Shown here piece after piece: positions 27,149 through 36,179 of a stretch of DNA of 64,000 bases (within the stretch, counting starts at the first letter, position 1; every line of letters begins with the position of its first letter). The stretch is from assembly GCA_030055525.1 (NCBI GenBank), contig JASFYJ010000002.1, positions 1 to 64,000 of the forward strand. The letters are read 5' to 3'. The notes beneath the pieces are model-generated. The model made no database searches. It saw only the letters and a program-made list of their open reading frames with translations, and was not told the DNA's origin. The translations under genes were made by a program, and so were the position numbers. Source of the stretch: Archaeoglobales archaeon. Lineage in GTDB: Archaea > Halobacteriota > Archaeoglobi > Archaeoglobales > Archaeoglobaceae.

Positions 27149-27706
27149 ATGGCAATGGAGTTCGTAATAGCGATTGTCGTTGGCATCGTCATAGGGATAT
27201 TGTTTTCTTATTTTTACTTCAGGGCCAAAGTAGAGTCCATTGCGATGAAACTTAGCGAGGAGTACGGGCAGAAGGTATTTGAGTCGAGAAAAGCTGAGCT
27301 TGAAGCCGTCTTCGACGCTAAATACAAGGCCGAGCTGGAAAAGTGGAAGATCGAGGCTGAAAAAGTTATAAGAGAGGATGCCATCCGGCGGTCCGCGGCA
27401 ACTATATTGGGAAAGGTCGGCGAGCACTTGGCACCCATACTGATCTTCTCGAACTACGGCATTAGCCCAAAGGACTTAAGGTTCATAGGTACGCCTATAG
27501 ACTACATAGCTTTCAAGGGGTTGAACGACGGCAAGCCCGAGGAGATATTGTTTATAGAGGTTAAGAGCGGCGAATCTGGAGCTTTAACGACTCGCGAGAA
27601 GGCCGTAAGGGACCTGGTAGAGTCGAAAAAGGTGAGGTGGTTACTCATCCACATGCCCTCAGAGATGGAGAGGGCTTTAGGGGAACAGAAAAATCAAACC
27701 TCCTAA
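27149..27706 (+). CDS. Membrane-anchored Holliday-junction-resolvase-like endonuclease
   Basis: A 185-residue protein: an N-terminal membrane helix (VIAIVVGIVIGILFSYFYF), a helical coiled-coil stalk to about residue 85, then a nuclease-like domain with GEHLAPIL, GTPIDYIAFKG and ILFIEVKSG. The D...ExK pattern matches the PD-(D/E)XK fold of the Endonuc_Holl family. The role is unknown. Its codon choices (AGG, ATA, GGC-rich stretches) look different from neighbours, suggesting transfer. The start is ATG at 27149 or 27155. Confidence 0.75.
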   Translation: MAMEFVIAIVVGIVIGILFSYFYFRAKVESIAMKLSEEYGQKVFESRKAELEAVFDAKYKAELEKWKIEAEKVIREDAIRRSAATILGKVGEHLAPILIFSNYGISPKDLRFIGTPIDYIAFKGLNDGKPEEILFIEVKSGESGALTTREKAVRDLVESKKVRWLLIHMPSEMERALGEQKNQTS

Positions 27707-28016
27707 TTTTCACCATCATGGCATTGGAGTACCTTGAAAACGTAAATCATAGAATCTCATGAAGAGAGTTAAAAGAAGACCGATTAGACGACAAAGGCAA
27801 CCTCAGAAGGCCTCACTTCAGCCTCGTTGTGCACATCTCGTATGTTGATTTAAAGTAGTGGTAGCCCGCACCGCTGTCAACTACAAACTACGGCGCTACG
27901 CCAAGCTTGCCTTTCACCTAGGCATAAAGCCCCTTCGGTGCTCTTTTTCTCCGCATCGAGAATCTTTGAAAGATGAGAATTTATGGAGGGCTGGAAACAA
28001 AGATTAATTAGAAATC
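27707..28016. other. Gene-free stretch, possible remnant
   Basis: About 310 bases with no intact gene. A short coding-like run on the plus strand, VVARTAVNYKLRRYAKLAFH from about 27858, has transposase-like flavour but no flanking continuation. No repeat or RNA was recognised. Confidence 0.3.
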
Positions 28017-28961
28017 TTGTTCTCTATCTTTATTGAAAAACTGATTGCAATCTATATTGCAGTATGTCTGGCTATACAGGATAGCGAAATCCCATCTAAA
28101 AAAGAGGTATTGCATATTCTCTCAGAGTTCGTTGAAGAGCTGGAAAAGATGGGTGTTAGGATTAAAATAACTCTTGAATCTGACAAATTCTTGAAAAAAG
28201 TCCATGTAAAACCTGGGGAGATGACGCCAGAAAAGGCAATTCTGATGGAAGAACTTAAAGGAATTGACCTGGATGAGTGGTATTACGACAAAATCGAAGA
28301 AGACAGGATATACATTGAACCCGACGAAAAGCTTATTGAAGTTCTAAGAAAAATGTGGCCTCTGATATTTGTTGGAGGAACACAGGAAGGGTATAAGGAA
28401 AATTTTAAGTGGATTGAGTCTTACATCGTGGTATCATCGGATTTTGAAAGAGAAAAGGTGAAATGCCCGTTCTGCGAGCACGAGCAGGAATATTTGAGCA
28501 ACTACGAAGGTCTCAGCATTCCATCGCAATGCGAATGCGGAGCCCGGGTGAACGTTCTCACAGAGCTTGATGCCTACGACAAAATAACCTTCAAAGGGGA
28601 CAACTTCATGGCTGAAAGCGATGGAAAAATTCACCTCGGTGTCCGTGTTGGAGATTTTTACTTCGTTTTCACAAAAAAACTGATAGAACTCTCTGCAGAA
28701 GATATCAAAAAAGCATCTGAGGGTTTGCTGATAAAAGGTGCACCTATTAAGGGGAACTTTGAATATAAATTAAAGGAGGCGAAGAGGATGAGCTACAGGA
28801 AGTTCTACAACGTCTTTGAGAAACTGGAAAGGCTCAAGCTAGTCGATGTGGTTTTTGGTGAGAAGGGAAGGGGAAAAACGAGATACGTTTATCCGAGTTT
28901 TAATCGCAAAATTTTGGTGAAAGCAATGGAAATGGATTTGAAAACTCATCTACTTCTATAG
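28017..28961 (+). CDS. Hypothetical protein with zinc ribbon and C-terminal winged helix
   Basis: A 314-residue frame of unknown function. The middle has CPFCEHE (near 151) and CECGA (near 173), a probable zinc ribbon. The last 60 residues (MSYRKFYNVFEKLERLKLV, then GKTRYVYP) look like a winged-helix DNA-binding domain. The start is uncertain: TTG at 28017 has no ribosome site, while an ATG at 27982 lies in another frame and runs into this region, so a frameshift near the start is possible. It may be cargo of the decayed element next to tRNA-Cys. Confidence 0.6.
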   Translation: MFSIFIEKLIAIYIAVCLAIQDSEIPSKKEVLHILSEFVEELEKMGVRIKITLESDKFLKKVHVKPGEMTPEKAILMEELKGIDLDEWYYDKIEEDRIYIEPDEKLIEVLRKMWPLIFVGGTQEGYKENFKWIESYIVVSSDFEREKVKCPFCEHEQEYLSNYEGLSIPSQCECGARVNVLTELDAYDKITFKGDNFMAESDGKIHLGVRVGDFYFVFTKKLIELSAEDIKKASEGLLIKGAPIKGNFEYKLKEAKRMSYRKFYNVFEKLERLKLVDVVFGEKGRGKTRYVYPSFNRKILVKAMEMDLKTHLLL

Positions 28962-28989
28962 TCTTTCCAATGAGTATGGGATTACTTTT

Positions 28990-29465
28990 TATTAGATCTG
29001 CTGGAATGACTGTAAGGTTTTTCTTCTTCCAAAGATACCGAGCTTTTTCACTTTTTGTGTAAAAATTATCATCTTCTTGCTCTTTCCTCGATCACCTTCC
29101 CAAGATCACTATCAATCCCAGCCTCGATCACTTCTGCACAGTCAAACTCTTCAAAAACTCTGCAGGGTTAAGAGCAGCCTTACACTTCCAGCATCTTTCC
29201 CTTTGTGGTTCGTTGAATTCACCGCAAACTCCGCAAACAACAGGCTGAAGTTTTCTTGACTTCAGACTCTCCTTCCTCTTCTTTTATCACTCCAAGCTCT
29301 TTCATATTCCAGTGTGTCTGAACTTGTAAGGACTGAAAACCCTTTTTTTGATCCCAGCCCTCTTCATAAGCCCGTCGATGATCCTCCTGTAAGCAAAATA
29401 GTCCACTGGAGCAATGATCCCTTTCTTGAATTTATTGAGGTCGATCCATGCAGGAGCTTCCCCAT
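28990..29465 (-). pseudogene. Broken archaeal tyrosine integrase
   Basis: The complement encodes APAWIDLNKFKKGI, then YFAYRRIIDGLMKRAGIKK, then SPYKFRHTG, the RH box of tyrosine recombinases, followed by a stop. After a deletion of the region that would hold the second catalytic part and tyrosine, a different frame gives VCGVCGEFNEPQRERCWKCK, the zinc ribbon found at the C-terminus of many archaeal integrases. Catalytic residues are missing, so it is inactive. It ends about 90 bases from the 3' end of tRNA-Cys, the usual place for an integrase gene of a tRNA-integrated element. Confidence 0.6.
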
Positions 29466-29550
29466 TTACTCATGTCCACGTTTTTTACTATGTATCTCCC
29501 GGTATTTAAACAGTTAAAATTTGTTTCCGTACTTATAAACTTAATAATAG

Positions 29551-29622
29551 AGCCAGGGCCCGGATTTGAACCGGGGTAAAGCGGATCTGCAGTCCGCCGC
29601 ATAGCCCCTCTGCCACCCTGGC
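29551..29622 (-). tRNA. tRNA-Cys (GCA)
   Basis: Read on the minus strand: acceptor GCCAGGG pairs with CCCTGGC, anticodon stem GCGGA pairs with TCCGC around loop CTGCAGA (anticodon GCA), and T stem CCCGG pairs with CCGGG around TTCAAAT. The discriminator base is U, as expected for Cys. CCA is not encoded and no intron is seen. A CTTTTTAAACC TATA element lies about 25-30 bases upstream (near 29644-29654). Confidence 0.95.
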
Positions 29623-29754
29623 TTGTTTTAATTTTTGTCTTTAGGTTTAAAAAGTTTTTTGCTATTTGTATCGATTTCACGACGCTAAGGATAGAGTTTT
29701 AAAATTCGAAATTTTCGAGTGCAAAGTATTTATCTTCTCTTGTCGAATTAAAAC

Positions 29755-30324
29755 GTGGAGGAAAAAATTAGAGAATGCATCATTGCAGATAAAATACTAA
29801 AAATAGCCGAGAAAGACATTCAGTTGGCTGAAAAAATTTCTTCTGAGATTAAATACTCATCTGCCAAAGTTCAGGCGTTTTTAAACCTTTATTCATTTTC
29901 TTTGAACGAAAAGTACTTGCAAAAGGCAATCGAAAGCGCTTCATGCGATGAAGACTACTTAAGAATAGTTGAGAAAAGTCTTCGAGAGGACATGGTAGAT
30001 TTAATAAAAGATAAATACAAAAAAGATCTGGCATATTCTTTTCTACTTGAAAAAACAAACAATTTGAACTTTGCAGCAAAGATTAGCGATCGAAGACTGC
30101 TTTCTGCAGCTATGAAGAGACTTTGCGAAAAGATGAATTATCCCGAAAATTTGAAAATAGCCAGAATGATACCGGAAGAGTACTACAGGTGTCTAGCTCT
30201 AGTAGGTATAGAGGAAAAAGAGAAAATAGGATTAGAAAAGGAGATAGAGCAATGTATAAATTCAGTTGAAAATTTAAACATGAGAAAATGGCTCGCGGAT
30301 CTTTGGAAGAGAAAGAAAAACTAA
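29755..30324 (+). CDS. Hypothetical helical-repeat protein
   Basis: A 189-residue protein starting at GTG, all helical in appearance, with repeated A-alpha-hairpin-like units such as YLQKAIESA, YRCLALVGI that resemble TPR/SEL1-type folds. No enzyme motif or membrane segment. Not recognised. It is convergent with the DUF72 gene and overlaps it by 4 bases. Confidence 0.65.
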   Translation: MEEKIRECIIADKILKIAEKDIQLAEKISSEIKYSSAKVQAFLNLYSFSLNEKYLQKAIESASCDEDYLRIVEKSLREDMVDLIKDKYKKDLAYSFLLEKTNNLNFAAKISDRRLLSAAMKRLCEKMNYPENLKIARMIPEEYYRCLALVGIEEKEKIGLEKEIEQCINSVENLNMRKWLADLWKRKKN

Positions 30325-31007
30325 AGATTAAGTTTTAGTAGATTCTTAAACCTCAACGCATCGTTCAACATGCTAAGGTTGTTGAACATAACGTAGGAGT
30401 TCTCCTTACAAGATCTTCTTATTTTCAAAAGTTCTTCATCACTGTAAGCATGCTTGTAATCTATTCCGTGCAGTCTGAAATATGAGACATCTCCATAAAG
30501 CTGATTTTCTATAGTAGGATCAACTACGTGGATCAGATTTAAATCTCTACAAATTTCTTTGATCTTTTCAGCTTTCCAGCCTCTAGGCTCGAAACAGAAA
30601 AGGAAATTTCTCTCCAAAGTGCTAAAAAATTCTTTCATATTTTTTATATTTTCATCGCAATCTTTAAAACTTCTTGGTGTTTGAAATACTATTACCCTAG
30701 CATTTAAAACTTTGGCCACATCTCTTGTGACTTCCCAAGCTTCAAATACCTCCTTTACAGGCTTAAAAAATCCTCCCTCTTTAAAATCTAGCCTTGCTTT
30801 TCTATATGTTGGACTATTTGGAGGGTGAGTTATAACCTGCCAAGCTTTCAACGTAAATTCAAAGTTATCTGGAGCATTTTCTCTCCATTTCTTTGCCACT
30901 TCAATATTAGGTGGTCTGTAAAAGGTTTTCTGCACTTCAACAACATTAAAAAGCTGAAAGTACATCTTCATAGCTGTCGGAAATCCACAACAGCCAACTT
31001 TTATCAT
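30321..31007 (-). CDS. DUF72 family protein
   Basis: A 228-residue TIM-barrel-like protein of the DUF72 (YecE) family. Family blocks include VGCCGFP at the N-terminus, VEVQKTFYRPP, FEFTLKAWQVITHP, FCFEPRGW and SYFRLHG, YSDEEL. The role is unknown. Length is normal. Confidence 0.88.
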   Translation of the reverse strand: MIKVGCCGFPTAMKMYFQLFNVVEVQKTFYRPPNIEVAKKWRENAPDNFEFTLKAWQVITHPPNSPTYRKARLDFKEGGFFKPVKEVFEAWEVTRDVAKVLNARVIVFQTPRSFKDCDENIKNMKEFFSTLERNFLFCFEPRGWKAEKIKEICRDLNLIHVVDPTIENQLYGDVSYFRLHGIDYKHAYSDEELLKIRRSCKENSYVMFNNLSMLNDALRFKNLLKLNL

Positions 31008-31077
31008 AAAATTAAAGCGATTTTTTGCTAGTTTTGTTTTTCGGTAACTTGATATGCATATCTTTGGAGTTAAATCA

Positions 31078-31947
31078 ATGAAAGAAGCAATCGAAAAAAC
31101 TCTAAAGGCTGGAGAAATTTTAAAAAGAGTTGTCTATGAGGCGAAAGATTTGGTAAAAGAAGGTGTGAGGATAATAGAGGTTGCGGAGTTTATTGAGAAA
31201 AAAATTGAGGAGTTTGGAGCTAAACCAGCTTTTCCATGTAACATATCTATAAACTGCGATGCTGCACACTCCACACCTAAGTCCAGTGATGAACGAACGT
31301 TTCAAAAAGGAGATTTAGTCAAGATAGATGCTGGAGCGCATATTGATGGCTATATTGCAGACATGGCTATAAGCGTCGACCTTGGAGATCATAAGGATTT
31401 AATAAAAGCTGCGAAAGATTCTGTTGAAGCAGCAATCGACTTAATAAAAGCTGGAATAAACACAACACAGATCGGCGAGATTATAGAAGATACAATAAAA
31501 AGTTACGGCTATAAGCCAGTAATAAACCTCACAGGGCACGGCCTTTTACCTTACATAGTTCACGCACCACCTAACATTCCAAACTATGCAGCTCCAAAAG
31601 GTGTAACACTTGAAGAGGGTATGGTGATCGCAATAGAACCTTTTGCAACCGATGGGGTTGGCAAGGTTGGAGATAGAAACGAGTGTGAGATATACAGCCT
31701 GATCAACTTAAAACCAGTGAGAATGAAACCAGCAAGAGAACTACTTGCAGAGATCATGGAAAAATACAGAACTCTTCCTTTTGCAAGGAGATGGATAAAG
31801 ACGCAGAACATAGTCATGTCAAAACTTGTAAAAGAGGGGGTCATCAGGAGTTATCCTGTTTTAGCCGAGATCTCAGGAGGAAAAGTCAGCCAATGGGAGC
31901 ATACTGTCATAGTTGAAAAAGATTCGGCTAGGGTTGTTACTAAATGA
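31078..31947 (+). CDS. map: Methionine aminopeptidase, type II
   Basis: A 289-residue enzyme that removes the initiator methionine. Metal ligands are visible: two aspartates in KIDAGAHIDGYIADMA, His in LTGHGLLPY, Glu in IAIEPFA, and Glu in QWEHTVIVE. The insert typical of type II is present. The ATG at 31078 is about 27 bases after a GATATGCATATC TATA-like element, so the message is likely leaderless; an ATG at 31054 lies within that element. Confidence 0.93.
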   Translation: MKEAIEKTLKAGEILKRVVYEAKDLVKEGVRIIEVAEFIEKKIEEFGAKPAFPCNISINCDAAHSTPKSSDERTFQKGDLVKIDAGAHIDGYIADMAISVDLGDHKDLIKAAKDSVEAAIDLIKAGINTTQIGEIIEDTIKSYGYKPVINLTGHGLLPYIVHAPPNIPNYAAPKGVTLEEGMVIAIEPFATDGVGKVGDRNECEIYSLINLKPVRMKPARELLAEIMEKYRTLPFARRWIKTQNIVMSKLVKEGVIRSYPVLAEISGGKVSQWEHTVIVEKDSARVVTK

Positions 31948-32647
31948 CACCAATTTCCTCTAGTAAATCATATTTTTGTAAGATTTCTTTACCCCCAACA
32001 GCTTCTATCTCGTGTTTTCCGTTTATCAAAACAAACTTTTCAGCAATCATTTCAGCTATTTGGATTTCATGAGTTGAAATAACAATAGTACCTTGGTAGT
32101 TTTTCAGGATCTCTATTATCTTCCTTTTTGTCTTCCCATCAACGTTTGCAGTTGGTTCGTCAAGCAAAAGAACTTCAGGTCTGTAAATAAGGACGCTTGC
32201 AATTTCTACCTTCTTTTTTTCACCACCGCTTAGTCTAAATGGGGGTTTTTCCAAAATTTTATCTATCCCAAAGATTTCAGCTATCTCTTTAACTCTCCCT
32301 TCTATCTCCTCTCTACTCCACCTCAACTGTTTTGGAACGTAGGTTAGTTCTTCCATTACTGTGGAGTTGAATAGAAAATCGTCGGGATTCTGAAAAACCA
32401 CGCCAATTTTGCGTCTTATATTCTCAATGTACTTTTTTTCTGGATTTAATCCGAAAATTCTGACTTCACCTCTCGTTGGTTTAAGTAACCCCGCCATCAA
32501 AAGTATTAAAGTCGACTTTCCGCTACCGTTTGAACCCAATATGGCAACTTTTTCATCTTTTGCAACATTAAGGGTAACGCTTTTTATCCCTAAACTTCCA
32601 TCTGGATAGCAATAGCTGACATCGACGAGTTCGATTACGTTATTCAT
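31940..32647 (-). CDS. cbiO: ECF transporter ATPase for cobalt or nickel
   Basis: An ABC ATPase of about 235 residues: Walker A GSNGSGKST, signature LSGGEKKKVE, Walker B VLLLDEPTA, and the switch histidine in VISTHEIQ. It powers uptake of Co or Ni with CbiQ and CbiM encoded just upstream. The ATG at 32647 overlaps the cbiQ stop (ATGA-like); it is convergent with map. The metal cannot be decided from sequence; both are needed for cobamide and F430. Confidence 0.88.
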   Translation of the reverse strand: MNNVIELVDVSYCYPDGSLGIKSVTLNVAKDEKVAILGSNGSGKSTLILLMAGLLKPTRGEVRIFGLNPEKKYIENIRRKIGVVFQNPDDFLFNSTVMEELTYVPKQLRWSREEIEGRVKEIAEIFGIDKILEKPPFRLSGGEKKKVEIASVLIYRPEVLLLDEPTANVDGKTKRKIIEILKNYQGTIVISTHEIQIAEMIAEKFVLINGKHEIEAVGGKEILQKYDLLEEIGVI

Positions 32648-33375
32648 GCAATCCACCACCACAACACAACTGTAAGAGTGATCAAACTACTTAGCAACTC
32701 GTTAGATCCAAAATTCCAATTTCTGCTCCAATCTAAATCTCCTCTCGACTTCATCGCCATTTCTACTCTTTCGGCTCTCTCAAAAGATCTCACGAAAAAG
32801 TTGCCTACAGCTTCTCCACCCTTGCGCCAAACGTCCATATGACTTCCTTTTGAAACCCTTCTACTCTCTCTAGCCAATAGAATTGTTAGAAGATCGTTAA
32901 ACAGTAGTAAGATATAGCGATAGGTCAACCAAACTGAATTTACAAGATTTTGTGGAATTTTAAAGTATCTAAGTACCGCACAGATTTCGCTGAAGGGTGT
33001 TGTGAGAATAAAAAGCTGCATACTTATTATTGCAGCGAATACTCTTAAAGTGAAAGTTGCGACGTACATAGCGTCGTAGAAAACTGCAGGTAAAACGACC
33101 ACAAATGAAAAAACTGTAAAAAGCCAAGCCCTTTTTATTAGTTGACTCAAACTGAGTTTAGATGCTATAGCAATTGCAAAAATTGAAATAACGACAACAG
33201 AGGTTTTTGAGATTGAAAAAGTTGAAACTACAAGCAGAACAAAAACCATAGACATTAAAAATTTGACCCTTGGATCTACGAAATGCAACGCCGATTTTTT
33301 TAAATATTCATGAATAAAAAAATTTTGGAAGTACTTTGAAGCTTCTTTAAGCGTTCTTTCTATTAGTTCGTGCAT
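32644..33375 (-). CDS. cbiQ: ECF transporter transmembrane protein CbiQ
   Basis: A 243-residue membrane protein with about five helices and the arginine-containing coupling segments LAREsRR-like ARESRRVSKG and SFERAERVEMAMKSRG, which contact the ATPases in ECF transporters. It overlaps cbiM by 29 bases and cbiO by 4. Confidence 0.85.
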   Translation of the reverse strand: MHELIERTLKEASKYFQNFFIHEYLKKSALHFVDPRVKFLMSMVFVLLVVSTFSISKTSVVVISIFAIAIASKLSLSQLIKRAWLFTVFSFVVVLPAVFYDAMYVATFTLRVFAAIISMQLFILTTPFSEICAVLRYFKIPQNLVNSVWLTYRYILLLFNDLLTILLARESRRVSKGSHMDVWRKGGEAVGNFFVRSFERAERVEMAMKSRGDLDWSRNWNFGSNELLSSLITLTVVLWWWIA

Positions 33376-34225
33376 TCAGTATGTAGCCAAGTCCAAAGAC
33401 TATAAATGTTCCTAACGTTGCAGAGATCAGTACGCTTAGATACGGATCCAGGTTGGGTACGACATAGTCGGGTAGAACACCACTGTAAAGCGGATTTTCT
33501 TCAAGTCCGAGATTTTCTGCAGCTTTTTCGAGTGGTTCAGTATATCCAACGAGTTCTGCTGAATAGGCAAAGATTGGGGAGACCAATATCATTAAGATGA
33601 TTGCAAGCAAACTTTTCTTTGAGATCTTGGAAACTTCTGTAGAAATCGATGGATAAACCGCTCTGAGAACAGCTGCAGTTATAATACCTTCGATTACACC
33701 GAGTGCAGCATGCCACACTGCCATTATCGGGACTGTTATGAAGACACCGTATATGAAGTTCGCTGATAAACCGATTTCCAAGCCGGCAAATATCGCCGCT
33801 AAAGTTATACCAAGCCATCCTGCAAGGAAAGCTGCAAGCTCTTTTCCATATTTTTCAAAAGATTTGTAGACAAAATAGCCAACAAATACATTGACAACCG
33901 CCATGTTCCAAATGTTAGCTCCAAGTGCTGTTATTCCGCCATCGTTGAAGACTAAGCATTGAACTATCAGCACCACGCTCATAGCTACACATCCCGCATA
34001 TGGGCCAAGCAATATTGCCGCCAGTGAACCACCAACGAAGTGTGCCGAAGTACCTCCTGGTATTGGCCAGTTAAGCATTTGTGCGACAAAAATAGCTGCT
34101 GCAACGATTCCGAATTTTTGAGATAGAGTTTTCGTTCTGAAGATCGATAATGCAACAACCGTGGCAGAAAGGAGGTACATTGTTAAAACTAAATAGATAT
34201 CCAGATATCCGTCTGGTATGTGCAT
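33347..34225 (-). CDS. cbiM: CbiM-CbiN fusion, metal-binding component of Co/Ni ECF transporter
   Basis: A 292-residue membrane protein. The N-terminus MHIPDGYLD is the metal-binding loop of CbiM/NikM, where the amino group and His2 bind the metal. Residues 1-200 are the CbiM core with HFVGGSLAAILLGPYAG. After about residue 210 a CbiN/PDGLE-like part follows: membrane helix, an outside loop with LPDYVVPNLDP, and a last helix. CbiN is often a separate gene. First gene of cbiM-cbiQ-cbiO. The gap before it has no recognisable riboswitch. Confidence 0.88.
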   Translation of the reverse strand: MHIPDGYLDIYLVLTMYLLSATVVALSIFRTKTLSQKFGIVAAAIFVAQMLNWPIPGGTSAHFVGGSLAAILLGPYAGCVAMSVVLIVQCLVFNDGGITALGANIWNMAVVNVFVGYFVYKSFEKYGKELAAFLAGWLGITLAAIFAGLEIGLSANFIYGVFITVPIMAVWHAALGVIEGIITAAVLRAVYPSISTEVSKISKKSLLAIILMILVSPIFAYSAELVGYTEPLEKAAENLGLEENPLYSGVLPDYVVPNLDPYLSVLISATLGTFIVFGLGYILNARTNRKNA

Positions 34226-34285
34226 AGTAGCACTTTTTTGTATTAGTTAATAAGGTTTTCTATTTCTGGTATTAAAAAGTTAAAA

Positions 34286-36145
34286 TTAAGCCTCAACAGA
34301 TATTATCTCTTTTATCTTGCTCAAAAGCTGCTGTTTCTTCTTTCCATCCGAAAGCACGTGTTCAAGCACCTCCTCTATCCTAGAGACAGGTATGATTTCT
34401 ATCCTTCCTTCATGTTCTGCATCCAGTAAAACATCATCTATGTTGTCTTTGGGAATTATTACTCTCCTTAACCCCGCCTGAATAGCCGCTTCGATTTTTT
34501 GTGTTACACCTCCAACTGGCAGCACGTCACCCTTTACAGACAGACTTCCCGTCATCGCTACAGACTGGTCGACAGGTATACCCTCTATTGCTGAAATAAC
34601 AGCTGTGGCTATACTGATACTTGCAGAATCTCCTTCGACACCTTCATAGGTTCCTACGAACTGTATATGTACGTCCATATTCGAGATATCCTTTCCAGAG
34701 TATTTCTTTATAATTGCAGAAACGTTTGCTACTGCCTCTCTTGCAATCTCCTGCAACCTACCGGTGGCTATAACTCTTCCCTCGTTCTTACTCATCGAGG
34801 GTGTAACCTCTGCTATTATTGGCAAAACAACACCTGCTGATTCCCCTATAACTGCTAGACCGTTTACTCTTCCAATCTCGTAACCCTCAGTTATAAACAA
34901 CCTGTAATCCTTTCTTCTCTCTATGTACTTATCGGCAAGCTGTTCTTCGATCGTCTTTGCAATCTTTTTAGCCTTTAAAACGTGTTCGAGCTTTACAACG
35001 TTTGAACCTTCACTCCTAGCTATATCTCCCGCTGTTCTAACTAGACCACCAAGTTCTCTGAGCCTCAGAGTTAGATGCCCTCTTCTTCCAGCCCTTCTTC
35101 TTGCCTCTTTTATGATTTCAGCTACTGCGTACTTGTCGAAGTGAGGAATTTTTCCATCCTTTAAAACTTCCTGAGCTACAAACCTTACGAGCTTCTTTCT
35201 ATTTTCAGGTGTGTCTGGCATTGTATCGTTCATGTAGACTTCGTAACCGTAACCTTCAATTCTGCTTCTTAAAGCTGGATGCATGCCCATCAAAGCATCA
35301 AGGTTCCCTGCTGCTACAAGTATGAAATCGCAGGGTACGGGTTCTGTCCTTACCATTGCTCCGCTGCTTCTTTCACTTTGACCTGTTATAGGGAACTTTT
35401 TTTCCTGCATCGCTGTGAGTATTTTCTGCTGAGATTCTATGGTTAGAGTGTTTATTTCGTCTATATACAGAACACCCTTATGAGCTCTGTGTATCGCTCC
35501 AGCTTCGACTCTTTCATGAGCTGGTGTTTCAAGCCCCCCGCTTTGGAAAGGATCATGACGGACATCACCAAACAATGCTCCAGCATGAGCTCCAGTTGCA
35601 TCTTCAAATGGAGCTGTCTTCTTTTCGGAATTATCTACAAGAAGCTTTGGAATGTCTCTGTCTTCTCTTGGCATGAAATATCTTGCAATCAAGATTAAAA
35701 GGAGCGCTGCAATGAGCCCCCAAATTATGCTTTCTCCAGATATTATCACGTAGCCAACGATAAGAAATATAAGGGTGAAGAGTAGCAGATTTCTTGTCTG
35801 CATCCTCTTAATTGCTTCTTGTTTGTAAGCTTCTACGATCTCCTTTCCTTTTCCTGCTGGAACAGTTCTGACTTTTGGCTGATTTGGATCCTGTGGATTG
35901 GGATATACTAAGATATCTTCAAGTTCTTCTCTTGGCAAAAGTTCTGCCATAGCTTTTGCAAGCATAGACTTTCCTGTCCCTGGAGAGCCAATGAGCATCA
36001 CATGTCTTTTTTGAATTGCAGCCTTCTTTATGATTTCAACTGCGTGATCTTGTCCGATAACTTGATCTATCAGCTTTTCAGGTACTTTTATCTCAGCTGT
36101 GGTATCAAATTCCATTCCACCAAGCAGATCCTTAACTTCTTCCAT
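34286..36145 (-). CDS. lonB: Archaeal membrane-anchored Lon protease
   Basis: A 619-residue ATP-dependent protease on the inner membrane face. It has Walker A GSPGTGKS near residue 57, Walker B LYIDEIN near 236, two inserted membrane helices at about 130-175 and the C-terminal protease domain. Catalytic Ser is in EGDSASISIA and Lys in SLSVKGDVLPVGGVTQKI. Length and layout match archaeal LonB, the main protease for damaged membrane proteins. Confidence 0.95.
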   Translation of the reverse strand: MEEVKDLLGGMEFDTTAEIKVPEKLIDQVIGQDHAVEIIKKAAIQKRHVMLIGSPGTGKSMLAKAMAELLPREELEDILVYPNPQDPNQPKVRTVPAGKGKEIVEAYKQEAIKRMQTRNLLLFTLIFLIVGYVIISGESIIWGLIAALLLILIARYFMPREDRDIPKLLVDNSEKKTAPFEDATGAHAGALFGDVRHDPFQSGGLETPAHERVEAGAIHRAHKGVLYIDEINTLTIESQQKILTAMQEKKFPITGQSERSSGAMVRTEPVPCDFILVAAGNLDALMGMHPALRSRIEGYGYEVYMNDTMPDTPENRKKLVRFVAQEVLKDGKIPHFDKYAVAEIIKEARRRAGRRGHLTLRLRELGGLVRTAGDIARSEGSNVVKLEHVLKAKKIAKTIEEQLADKYIERRKDYRLFITEGYEIGRVNGLAVIGESAGVVLPIIAEVTPSMSKNEGRVIATGRLQEIAREAVANVSAIIKKYSGKDISNMDVHIQFVGTYEGVEGDSASISIATAVISAIEGIPVDQSVAMTGSLSVKGDVLPVGGVTQKIEAAIQAGLRRVIIPKDNIDDVLLDAEHEGRIEIIPVSRIEEVLEHVLSDGKKKQQLLSKIKEIISVEA

Positions 36146-36179
36146 CTCTGTAGCTTCTTAACCAAACTGTATAAATAAA

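Noticed and set aside
29551-29622. CRISPR repeat ATTTGAAC word shared with the tRNA T-loop
   Set aside because: The match is the common TTCAAAT T-loop word only; no longer similarity exists.
29432-29680. A minus-strand reading frame across the tRNA-Cys gene
   Set aside because: Its middle is the tRNA itself, and the rest is the tail of the integrase remnant; it has no protein character.
34226-34285. Cobalamin riboswitch or NikR site before cbiM
   Set aside because: Only 60 AT-rich bases are available and no suitable motif or folding was seen.
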